A stretch of DNA of 64,000 nt from the NCBI GenBank assembly GCA_965200045.1, contig OZ241330.1, positions 2,046,001 through 2,110,000 of the forward strand. Reading direction: 5' to 3'. The stretch's first letter is position 1; every line of letters starts with the position of its first letter. A program made the translations under genes and the position numbers. The DNA comes from Bin25 sp026709415 (GTDB lineage: Bacteria; Bacteroidota; Bacteroidia; Flavobacteriales; Flavobacteriaceae). Under the pieces are notes generated by a model. That model had not been told where the DNA came from. It ran no database searches and was given only the letters and a program-made list of their open reading frames with translations. Shown here in pieces: positions 48,454 through 57,186 of this stretch.

Positions 48454-48639
48454 TTATCCGATGACATCAAAATAGAATTGTACGATCCTAGTCAAAACCG
48501 TATCCGCCCCCCAAATGGCCAATGAAAAAATAATTGAGAATACCAAAACAATGGTTGTTAACCGTTGCAACTCGGACCATTGGGTCCAGGTTACATGATT
48601 TTTCAATTCTCTAAAAGAATCTCTGATATAGTCAATCAT
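48454..48639 (-). CDS. secE: Preprotein translocase subunit SecE
   Basis: 61 residues, the short one-helix form. Contains the conserved SFRELKNHVTWTQWSELQRLT amphipathic part and a single membrane helix (about 30-55). Seven bases in front of nusG. Confidence 0.92.
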   Translation of the reverse strand: MIDYIRDSFRELKNHVTWTQWSELQRLTTIVLVFSIIFSLAIWGADTVLTRIVQFYFDVIG

Positions 48640-48669
48640 CTAACAATTCTTTTATTTGATGTCCTTCAG

Positions 48670-48742
48670 CACGGGTTGAGAGACTCGAACTCCCGACACC
48701 TGGTTTTGGAGACCAGTGCTCTACCAACTGAGCTAAACCCGT
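48670..48742 (-). tRNA. tRNA-Trp (CCA)
   Basis: 73 bases, 7-bp acceptor stem ACGGGTT/AACCCGT, discriminator G, anticodon loop CTCCAAA with anticodon CCA, GTTCGAGT T-arm. The position between tuf and secE is the usual Bacteroidota arrangement. The CCA end is not encoded. Confidence 0.96.
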
Positions 48743-48811
48743 ATATGGCCTAAATCCACCAAAACCATTTGTTGAAGAAATTTTAGTTACGCTTTTATTC
48801 AGAAATACGAT

Positions 48812-49999
48812 TTAGTCAAGAATTTTAGTGACTTGACCAGCCCCTACTGTCCGACCACCTTCTCTAATGGCAAATCTCAAGCCAACGTTCAATGCTATGG
48901 GTTGAATCAACTCAACAGTAACCGTTAAATTGTCACCAGGCACGACTAATTTTCGATCTTCGGCTAGTGATATCGTACCCGTCACATCGGTCGTTCGAAC
49001 ATAAAACTGAGGTCTATAGTTATCTTTAAAGGGTGTATGACGCCCCCCCTCTTCTTTGGTTAGTATATACACTTCGGCTTCAAATTTTGAATGGGGCGTA
49101 ATCGAACCCGGTTGGCAAATCACCATTCCTCTTTTAATTTCATCTTTATCTATTCCTCTCAAAAGAATGCCCACATTATCCCCAGCTTCCCCTCGATCTA
49201 AAATTTTACGAAACATTTCAACCCCGGTAATGGTTGATTTTAGTTTTTCAGCACCCATTCCGATAATTTCCACGCCATCACCTGTGTTGGCGACTCCTGT
49301 TTCAATACGTCCTGTGGCAACGGTCCCTCTTCCAGTAATCGAAAACACATCTTCAACGGGCATCAAAAAACTTTTTTCAACATCTCTTTTGGGTAATTCG
49401 ATCCAACTATCGACCGCTTCCATGAGTTCACGAATGGATTTCACCCATTTTTCTTCTCCATTAAGGGCTCCCAGGGCTGACCCCAAAACCACTGGTGTAT
49501 CGTCTCCGTTGTATTCATAAAATGTCAGCAATTCTCGTACTTCCATATCCACCAATTCAATCAACTCATCGTCATCAACCATATCGGCCTTATTGAGGAA
49601 AACAACAATTTTAGGGACCCCAACCTGCCGGCCCAACAAAATGTGTTCACGAGTTTGAGGCATGGGTCCATCATTCGCTGCAACGACAAGGATGGCCCCG
49701 TCCATTTGTGCTGCACCAGTAACCATATTTTTAACATAGTCAGCGTGTCCAGGACAATCCACATGGGCATAATGTCTATTTTCAGTTTGGTATTCGACAT
49801 GAGACGTATTGATGGTGATTCCTCGTTCTTTTTCTTCTGGTGCATTATCAATTTGATCAAAACTCTTTGCTTCAGATAAGCCGGCATCAGCTAAAACTTT
49901 AGTAATTGCAGCTGTCAAAGTCGTTTTACCATGATCAATGTGTCCAATGGTCCCAATGTTCAAATGGGGTTTGGATCTGTCAAATTTTTCTTTAGCCAT
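48812..49999 (-). CDS. tuf: Elongation factor Tu
   Basis: 395 residues. GTPase motifs GHIDHGKTT (G1), DCPGHADY (G3), NKADMV (G4) and GSALGAL (G5 region), followed by the two beta-barrel domains. GHIDHGKTT has Ile in place of the usual Val, a common variant. First gene of the tuf-rpoC operon. Confidence 0.98.
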   Translation of the reverse strand: MAKEKFDRSKPHLNIGTIGHIDHGKTTLTAAITKVLADAGLSEAKSFDQIDNAPEEKERGITINTSHVEYQTENRHYAHVDCPGHADYVKNMVTGAAQMDGAILVVAANDGPMPQTREHILLGRQVGVPKIVVFLNKADMVDDDELIELVDMEVRELLTFYEYNGDDTPVVLGSALGALNGEEKWVKSIRELMEAVDSWIELPKRDVEKSFLMPVEDVFSITGRGTVATGRIETGVANTGDGVEIIGMGAEKLKSTITGVEMFRKILDRGEAGDNVGILLRGIDKDEIKRGMVICQPGSITPHSKFEAEVYILTKEEGGRHTPFKDNYRPQFYVRTTDVTGTISLAEDRKLVVPGDNLTVTVELIQPIALNVGLRFAIREGGRTVGAGQVTKILD

Positions 50000-50033
50000 A
50001 TTTTGATTTTTTACCCTTGATTTTTAAGGTTTG

Positions 50034-50064
50034 CAAATATACAGTTTTTAGATTAAAAACAAAA
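50034..50064 (-). promoter_or_regulatory. Promoter of the tuf-rpoC operon
   Basis: On the minus strand TTTTG (-33 type) and TATATTTG (-7 box, 50034-50041) are separated by 18 bases, the best Bacteroidota promoter in the window. The -7 box ends 34 bases before the tuf ATG. Confidence 0.7.
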
Positions 50065-50266
50065 TGCAATCAAATTGACAGGCAATATTAAATACAACTA
50101 CATAACCATTTGTTTTACAGTGATTTATCAGTGAGTAATGATAGTGCCCTTGTGCTATTTTACTCGATTAAGAGTCATAACACAAGAAGCAGACTGTTTT
50201 GATTCACAAAATCGTTTCGATCCAATGAAAGTAAATGGTTGAAAAAAACACTCGTCATTATAAATA

Positions 50267-52037
50267 TTAGAAAAATCTTTTGAATAAGGTTTTTTCTTCA
50301 TCGTCTGATAATTCAACGATGATATGATTGGATATATCAAATTTTAATTTTTCAACTTCACTAATATCTTTTCCATAAAAATCAATCTCATCTTCGTTAA
50401 ACGTAAGAACGTATTGAAAATTTTGCAATCTATTAGCTTCATGATACACATAGTTCAACACGTTGAATATGGTTTCTTTAGAAATAGCATGAAATACTCC
50501 GTCGTGTATGAGAAAATCTGGATTTCTTCTATGGTTTCTTCTACTATTGAGAAAAACCATTAGATCATAGGATACAATTTTTAATCTTTCTTGCCCCAAC
50601 GCATCCGCTTTTGGAATTTGAACGTTTATAGAAAATGGCAATTGATTTCTTTTAGAAGGTTGAAGTGTAACATCAAAGTAGGATTTATCATGGTTTTCAT
50701 CTAGGTAGATAGCATTATCTAATATTTCTTGGAATAAATATCTTAATTCGTCCAATTTGTTAGATTCACGTTTGACCTCATTTACAATCTCAAGAATTAT
50801 TTTCGTAATCTCAGCATTATTCATTGCGATAAATGTTTTAATCTCTTCAATTTGCTTTATAGAAGTCATATTTTGCTCTAGTTGCGTTTTCTCCTCAATC
50901 AATTTCTCAAAAGTGCTTTCAATTTTATCTAAAGCTCCTTTTTCTTTGAGTGATAATAATAACACACTACGTCTTTTCTCTAAATCTTCAAGTTCCTTTA
51001 AAGTTGTTTCTATGAATCTAGTTAGTTTATTCTCTTGATCTAATAAATACTTATACCTGTTTTCTAAAAGTTGTTTCTTAAATTCAATGACTTCGTCGAG
51101 TGTTTTTTTAACAAAGCTGCCAAATTTTGATTTAGTATCGTTATAAAGTTTTTTTATCTTATCGACATCAATATTTGAAACGTCTGAATAAGATGTTTTT
51201 AATTTTTCTAACTCTCTATTTGTAGTATGATATACTGTGGATTTCTTGTTAATTTGATTTATCACTTTATTCAATTCTACTTGAATATCCTGATGCGTTT
51301 CAAGAAAGTCATAGTTATTGAGACTGTCTTCTAGCCTATGAATTTTTTTTTCGATTTTTAATATTTCAGATCGAAATTCATTAATTCCTTTACCCGTATC
51401 GGTTTGAAACTTATCAGTAAGAACTTTCAAAGTCTTTTTTTTTAAATCATAATCATTCGATACCTTGTTGAACTGAACTATATTCTTAGTGGGAACATTC
51501 AATAAATAAAAACTATACAACGCTTTTTCTCTTGAGTTAGCATTGTATGAAAAAAGTTTAAAGGGTCTACACGCTGTTGATTTTGTAGGTCATCTTTAAT
51601 AAAAAACTCCATCAGTGTTCTATATCTTTTCCCTTCAAAAAAAACCTTGTTGTTGTGAGTTGGGAAAAATATACCTTCTAATATTTTATTCAACGCTGAC
51701 TTTTGGAACTCTTCTAACCTGCTTGAATTGTCTCCAAAATGTATAATATCTAAGTCAGAAAAAAATCGCTTCAGAAAATATGTTTTCTGACCTACTTTAA
51801 ATTCAAGTGATATACTATGCTCATCTTCTCTTAAAAAACGATACTTCTTTTGAGCGAAAACTTTTTCAGCTTTACCACTCAATAAAGCAAAATCAATTAA
51901 ACGAATGACCAATGACTTTCCAATTCCATTAATTCCTCTAGTCTCCCCATTTTGGGAATACTTGCCCATAATGATATTGATACCCTTGTGAAATGAAATA
52001 TCCTCTATCAAGTTTCAGAATACAATTTAGTCAGCAT
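50267..52037 (-). pseudogene. ABC-3C system ATPase (DUF2326, SMC-like), two frameshifts
   Basis: The native start is ATG 52037 (MLTKLYSET..). One base is missing near 52013-52017, then the frame ..IEDISFHKGINIIMGKYS.. continues with the Walker-A-type loop SQNGETRGINGIGKS. A second one-base loss near 51549 separates ..RVDPLNFFH from NANSREKALYSFYLLNVP; from there the coiled-coil arms and the C-terminal ATPase half (Walker-B-like LIHDGVFHA) run to 50267. DUF2326 proteins are the SMC/RecN-like ATPase of ABC three-component conflict systems. The protein cannot be made from this sequence as one chain. Confidence 0.8.
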
Positions 52038-52310
52038 TTTCAAATAAATTTGGAACCTCTTGTTTGCTATCCTTTAACAATCTGATTTTGTATCCATTTT
52101 TTTTATACTGCCGATTGTGTGTAGAAGAGTGACAGCATACAAAAAAAGATCTGGAGACCGGTCCTTGTCTTCATTTAAAAATTCACTCATTACATCATCA
52201 ACTAAACTATACTTTTCTTTAAATTTTCTTTTATTCATAATCTTAATTATCTCAGCCCCCAACACTAAAATATTAAGCTTCAAATTACTTTCTGGATGTG
52301 GTAAAATCAT
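52027..52310 (-). pseudogene. ABC-3C middle component (small), frameshifted
   Basis: Starts at ATG 52310 overlapping the stop of the upstream gene (TAATG). Reads MILPHPESNLKLNILVLGAE.. and SPDLFLYAVTLLHTIGSI, typical of the small middle component that links ATPase and effector. In the present sequence it ends at 52074 after KKMDTKSDC. The T8 run at 52097-52104 (A8 on the coding strand) is one base short: with nine the frame continues KNGYKIRLLKDSKQEVPNLFENAD and stops at 52027, overlapping the ATPase ATG by 11 bases. This gapless overlap on both sides is strong evidence for the native frame. Confidence 0.75.
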
Positions 52311-53181
52311 TACTGTCTTGCTTTCTTTCCAATTAAACACTGTTCGAACATATAGAGTAACACAGCTTTAATTGATAATTTATGTCCGTCATCATCTATA
52401 TTACTATACTGCTTTGTATACTGTTCTGTCAAATTGTATAATCGTTTTTTGAAAACTCCTCCAAGCTTGTTGTAGTCATCCATTATTCTTCGCTTTATAA
52501 GTTCTTTTTCATTGTCTTCATACCCTCTTATTATGTTCTCGATGGCTTTAAACTCATTCACCACTGTATCTATTTCACTTTTTATCCCATCCCAATCTTC
52601 TTTATCAAAATTGATTTCAATTTTTTTGTGTAAAGGAAGCAGATCCGATTTGTTATATGAAATAAAACCCGCGTTTTTAGCTTGAATTAAAAGATCTTGA
52701 ATTATTTCCTTGATGTAATCTTCTTTATAGTGGTCTTCAATGCCAAAAAAAGTGGCTAATCTTCTTCTTTGTGAATTATTGAGCTCGTTTTCGATTATAT
52801 GGAGAATTTGATTTATGCCTTTAACCTGAGTATTTGCTGATAATTTATCAATTAGTTTAAATTGCTCGGGAGAAACTTCATGATTTAATAAAACTTCCCA
52901 GTTGGGAAATTGTGATTTCCAGTGAGTTTCATATTTTTTGAAGTCAGTTAAAATCTTTCTCTCAAACTGACTTTTGTCATATTTTTTTGGGCATAACAAG
53001 CCAATACTTTTTTTTCTATTAAAACGGTACCATCGTTCCCCTTGTCTTTACTACTTCTAATTGGAATCTAGTTTTCAGAACCATACTTTAGAAGATACAA
53101 CTCATCTATAAACTTTTCAAATTCAAATCCAGTTCTTGTCTCAATACTAACTCTAAACGAATTTCTTAACACCCTATCCAT
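52310..53181 (-). pseudogene. ABC-3C effector: REase-like nuclease fused to CTD, broken
   Basis: From ATG 53181 the reading begins MDRVLRNSFRVSIETRTGFEFEKFIDELYLLKYGSEN, an Mrr/PD-(D/E)XK-like start (GFEFEKF, then IPIRSSKDKGNDG and VLACYAPKK, the D and K positions of the nuclease core). There is an in-frame TAG at 53068-53070 and a one-base loss around 52982-52991. The remaining 230 codons form the helical C-terminal domain of ABC-3C effectors (VEHxxSPE-like HEVSPEQFKLIDKL, SQRRRLATFFGI). Intact members would cut DNA in response to the ATPase. Confidence 0.8.
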
Positions 53182-53198
53182 TTTTTTGAGAATAAACA

Positions 53199-53206
53199 CA
53201 AAATTA
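53199..53206 (-). promoter_or_regulatory. -7 box of ABC-3C operon (TAATTTTG)
   Basis: TAATTTTG on the minus strand, 17 bases before ATG 53181. It marks the native start of the operon. Confidence 0.5.
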
Positions 53207-53514
53207 CATTTAACTGAAACTTTATTGCGTAGAGAATTTTAGTACAATCCAATATAATGAACCAGTTTTTGAAACTTACCATATCCAGTTGGAAATAAGT
53301 GGCTTTAAAAGAAACCAAAGAATAAAAGTTTTAGACTATATTGTTGGCATATCGGCAAGTAAAAAGCTCTATAATCTTGTAGTTAACAATAATGCCTTGT
53401 AAAACCCCAACTCTTATTGAATTCCATCTGAACTTAGTGAATGTTTTTTAGTTGTTCTAACGAGAGTATTAAAGGGTTTATATTTTCTATAAAGTTCATA
53501 ATAGCCATCATGTT
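53207..53514. other. Gene-free stretch between ABC-3C and MFS gene
   Basis: About 310 bases, AT-rich, no frame over 40 codons with recognisable content. No repeat recognised. Confidence 0.4.
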
Positions 53515-54828
53515 CTATTGAAAAGTATCCTTAGGAATTCTTAATAATAATACCACTCCTATTAGAAAAAGAACTGGAAAGAAAGTGATTGATGTTCTGA
53601 TGCTCCCTGTTGTTTGATCGAGAAATCCGAAAATAGTAATTCCCATGATGATAGCCACTTTTTCTGACACGTCATAAAAACTAAAAAACGACGTTGTATC
53701 CTTAGTTTTTGGCAATAATTTAGAGTAAGTCGAACGAGATAAAGATTGGATGCCACCAACAACGAGACCGACACAACCTGCGATGAAATAAAAATGGATT
53801 GGATAATACACCAAATAGGCCCCAATACAAATACCCGCCCAAATGATATTCAATCCAATAAGCACTGGTATGTTGCCAAATCGACCAGAGGCTCTAGCCG
53901 TTAATTCGGCCCCCAAAATGGCAATTAATTGAATGAGTAAAATACTCAAGATGAGTCCTGTTGTTTTTTCAGTATCACTGGTCCAATAAAGTTCTTGTTC
54001 TCCAAAATAAGCCGCAATAATCATCACGGTTTGAAGTGCCATACTATAAACAAAAAAAGCTCCTAAGAATCTCCTGATATTCAAGTGTTTTTTAACAATG
54101 TTCCAGACCGACAATAACTCCTTGAATCCATTGAAAACAATATTCTTAACCTCTTTGATGTTTTTGTTCCCCTTTGGCAAAAAATAAAAAGAATAATGAC
54201 TAAACAATAGCCACCAAACACCTACCGTAACGAACGAATAACGCATCGCAACTAAAGGCTTTTCCGAACTGGAGCCTTGAATGCCATACCAATCTGGTCT
54301 CATGACCATACTGAGATTGAAAATCAATAAGATAACACTTCCTAAATAGCCATAGGAAAAGCCCATGGCGCTGGCTTTATCCATTTGATTTTGATGGGCT
54401 ATATCTGGTAGATAAGAATTATAAAAAACAAGACTCCCTTGAAATCCAATAATGCCTAGCGCATAAAAAACCAATCCTAAATAAATCGTATCTAAATTAA
54501 ACCAGTATAGTCCAATACAAGAAAACGCCCCTAAGTAGACAAAGAACCTCATGAATATTTTTTTATTGCCGATATAGTCTGCGATTCCCGAAAGAATTGG
54601 TGAAAGAAGAACCACCAAACTAATGGTCAAACCAACAATAAAACTAATCATGGCTGTACTACGTATCTGTTGACCTAATACAAGAATTGTATCACTATCA
54701 TCCAATAGTGTTCCATAATAAATGGGGAAAATAGTAGTCGTTATCACAGCAGTATACACTGAGTTAGCCCAGTCATATGTAGCCCAAGCTCGCAATAACC
54801 TTTTACTACCCTTTTTGTTTTTTTTCAA
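53515..54828 (-). CDS. MFS transporter, UMF1/Atg22-like
   Basis: 437 residues with 12 predicted membrane segments. The N-terminal RAWATYDWANSVYTAVITTTIFPIYY is the UMF1 family signature, and VGGIQSLSRSTYSKLLPK the one in the second half. Bacterial members may export amino acids or peptides; the substrate is open. The start is a TTG at 54828; the only ATG nearby is out of frame. Confidence 0.88.
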   Translation of the reverse strand: MKKNKKGSKRLLRAWATYDWANSVYTAVITTTIFPIYYGTLLDDSDTILVLGQQIRSTAMISFIVGLTISLVVLLSPILSGIADYIGNKKIFMRFFVYLGAFSCIGLYWFNLDTIYLGLVFYALGIIGFQGSLVFYNSYLPDIAHQNQMDKASAMGFSYGYLGSVILLIFNLSMVMRPDWYGIQGSSSEKPLVAMRYSFVTVGVWWLLFSHYSFYFLPKGNKNIKEVKNIVFNGFKELLSVWNIVKKHLNIRRFLGAFFVYSMALQTVMIIAAYFGEQELYWTSDTEKTTGLILSILLIQLIAILGAELTARASGRFGNIPVLIGLNIIWAGICIGAYLVYYPIHFYFIAGCVGLVVGGIQSLSRSTYSKLLPKTKDTTSFFSFYDVSEKVAIIMGITIFGFLDQTTGSIRTSITFFPVLFLIGVVLLLRIPKDTFQ

Positions 54829-55062
54829 AACATTAACTTTATAAATATATTCACTTTACAGTTTCTTTGATAAGGGACTTATGTATTTACCTTGAATGTG
54901 GGTTTTCTCTTTTTGAAAAAGCCAACAAGCCTTCCAATGGGCGAAGCATCCATTCTGATGGTTCCGCCATCCCAAAAATAGAAAAAGAAGAACATCAAGT
55001 ATTATCGGACAAACGATAATAGAATCATTCTCAGACACACTGACGTTTATTTTTAAATTCTA

Positions 55063-55070
55063 TATCTTTG
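55063..55070 (+). promoter_or_regulatory. -7 box of AAA copy 3 (TATCTTTG)
   Basis: TATCTTTG fits TAnnTTTG; the ATG at 55089 follows after 18 bases. It argues against the alternative TTG start at 55068, which lies inside it. Confidence 0.5.
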
Positions 55071-55088
55071 GAGTATTCATCGAATGGT

Positions 55089-56333
55089 ATGAACCCACAA
55101 GAAATAATAGAAATTGATGACCGAGGTACGGCAGAATATTTCCATGGGAGAAAGCCTGAAATAGATTTTTTTAAAGCATCGATGGAACGATGTAAAAAAA
55201 CTGGTAAAGCTAAATCGATATTAATCCAAGGTCCGCCTGGCGTTGGCAAGACCGCTCTAAAAAATCAGTTAAAACAAATCACGAAAGATACTTGGCAAGT
55301 GATCGAATTAGACACCATAACTGATCTAGCTGATCCAGTCAAATTAGGAAATTCACTATTAGGACGAAAAAAATTTCAAAAAACAGCCAAAGAAATTGGA
55401 TTAGACTTAAAGGCTATAAAAGGAAAAATAATCTATGAAAAAACAAACGATACGGTATCAGAAATACTATCATTATTAGATAAACCAACGCTTTTAGTGT
55501 TAGATGAAGCCCAAATGGCTGAAATTCAACTAAAAAAAGACACCGAATTGTGGCGACAAGTATCTAGTACTTTAAATAATATTCATAATTTGGAAAACGG
55601 ATACGGATGGATTACTTTATTCGCTGGATTAGGGAATACAAGAAAAATATACCATGATTTTAGAATATCCAGGTTCTACGCCAATAGTGTGATTGATTTA
55701 GGCCCCATAGATGAAACATCCGAAACCAATATAATAAAAGATTATTTAGTCAGGGGAGCTGAAGTTAATCCAAAACACCCTGATTTAGATCATTGGATTC
55801 ATCAATTATCAAAACAAACCTATCAATGGCCGCATCATATTGTTTCTTATGGCGAAACGGCTTCAAAAATGATACGAAACAACAAAGGGATTTTATCAGA
55901 TAAAGTGTTAAATGAAACGCTACAAAAAGGATTGTTTTTAAAAAATGATTATTATGAACATCGATTTTATGAAATCAATCCTGGTCATCGATGCTCTATT
56001 TATCATGGGATACTCGAAAATGAAATAAGTGCAAATGTTATTAACGTGGATAAAGTATTGGACGATTTTACATCCCGTCCTTATATCGAAGATCCTCAAA
56101 AAACATGGGATAATTTAATCGGTCGAGGGATTGTTCAGATTGGAAAAAACGGTTTTTATCAAATCCCTATCCCATCCATGCGAACATGGATGATCAAACA
56201 ATGTCAAATGTATCATCAGTTAATGCAATCGAAACCAAGCTTAAAAATGCAACAAATATTCAAATCCTTGGATGCTTCTAAAATAGATAAAGGCATCCAA
56301 TCAATGAATAAAACAAACGTTACCCTTCATTAA
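55089..56333 (+). CDS. Solitary AAA ATPase, YFHGR/IPIPS family, copy 3
   Basis: 414 residues from ATG 55089. AEYFHGRKPE near the start, Walker A GPPGVGKT, Walker B TLLVLDEAQMA, sensor-like LFAGLGNTRK, ISRFYANSVIDLGPIDE, YQWPHHIVSYG, KNDYYEHRF and the C-terminal YQIPIPSMRTWM. Compared with copies 1, 2 and 4 it has a C-terminal extension of about 50 residues. Flanked by the inverted repeat 54861-56714, so it may travel as cargo. No partner gene. Confidence 0.8.
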   Translation: MNPQEIIEIDDRGTAEYFHGRKPEIDFFKASMERCKKTGKAKSILIQGPPGVGKTALKNQLKQITKDTWQVIELDTITDLADPVKLGNSLLGRKKFQKTAKEIGLDLKAIKGKIIYEKTNDTVSEILSLLDKPTLLVLDEAQMAEIQLKKDTELWRQVSSTLNNIHNLENGYGWITLFAGLGNTRKIYHDFRISRFYANSVIDLGPIDETSETNIIKDYLVRGAEVNPKHPDLDHWIHQLSKQTYQWPHHIVSYGETASKMIRNNKGILSDKVLNETLQKGLFLKNDYYEHRFYEINPGHRCSIYHGILENEISANVINVDKVLDDFTSRPYIEDPQKTWDNLIGRGIVQIGKNGFYQIPIPSMRTWMIKQCQMYHQLMQSKPSLKMQQIFKSLDASKIDKGIQSMNKTNVTLH

Positions 56334-57186
56334 AAATTATTTTAAAATCCTCACCTTCCCAAGGTTAGCCTTCTATCTTTTAAAATGCGTTAAAGGGGAA
56401 TCTAGTTTATTTGACCAATCCATTTGAGATCGAATAAACGCCTTTATATCAGGCAATGATTTTTTTAATCTCGTCATTTAAAATCAAATCATGGTGAAAA
56501 AACCTACCGAGAAGTTACTTTTTGAACAATTACCCAACCATGAAAACATTCCTTTAACATTACACTTAAAAGTGCATGCGGTGATAAGTGATGTCTTTCG
56601 TGAAGATAAGAGTGAATTATGAACAGCGAAGCACCCGTTCTGATGGCTCTGCGATCCCAAAAAGAGAAAATCCTCATTCAAGGTAAATACATAAGTCCCT
56701 TTGATAAAGAAAACTAGACACTTCATTACACTCCGTCACTTTAAAACGTAGCCCGCAATGAAGAATGATGATATGATTTCTCTAATTCTACTATTGGCTA
56801 ATTATTTATTCTTTTTAGGAAAATTTAAGATTTATAAATTTTTTACCGATTTTTCTACTTCCAAATGGAATTCTTTGGAGATTTTTTAGGTTTAAGTTTC
56901 GATTTTACTTTTAATTAGAAGGCTTTATGGTTCTTAGATTGGTCCACGAAGTTAGAAAAGATTCATTAAAAAGTATTCGAATTGCCTACAAACGGATACA
57001 GAAAGTCAAACCTCCCAAACGTGGATAAAAATGACTAAATTTAAAAGGCTCATGATTGAATACCCGAGATAAAACAATATTTTAGAAGTATCGGGTGTTC
57101 CAAATAAAACTTGCAATACCTCTTACTGACCTTAAAAATCGTATCTTCGTGTTGTGTGAATTTTTCTATCCATAAGAATACAAAAC
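56334..57186. other. Gene-free stretch with repeat copy and upstream motif
   Basis: About 850 bases. 56626-56714 carries the second copy of the flanking repeat modules. At 57097-57110 stands GTTCCAAATAAAAC, shared with the upstream region of AAA copy 1, and at 57142-57149 TATCTTCG, a near-consensus -7 box for the next gene. The remainder (56740-57060) shows short broken frames. Confidence 0.45.

Larger units (their letters stand above)
54861..56714. repeat. Inverted 54-base repeat flanking AAA ATPase copy 3
   Basis: The minus strand of 54861-54914 and the plus strand of 56661-56714 share a sequence with AAAAGAGAAAA..C.CATTCAAGG, TAAATACATAAGTCCCTT and AAAGAAA.C, about 85-90% identical. Next to each, in the same direction, stands a second module of 38 bases (54941-54978 and 56626-56663: GCGAAGCA.CC.TTCTGATGG, .CATCCCAAAAA-like). 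The repeats enclose the ATPase gene at 55089-56333. Confidence 0.75.
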
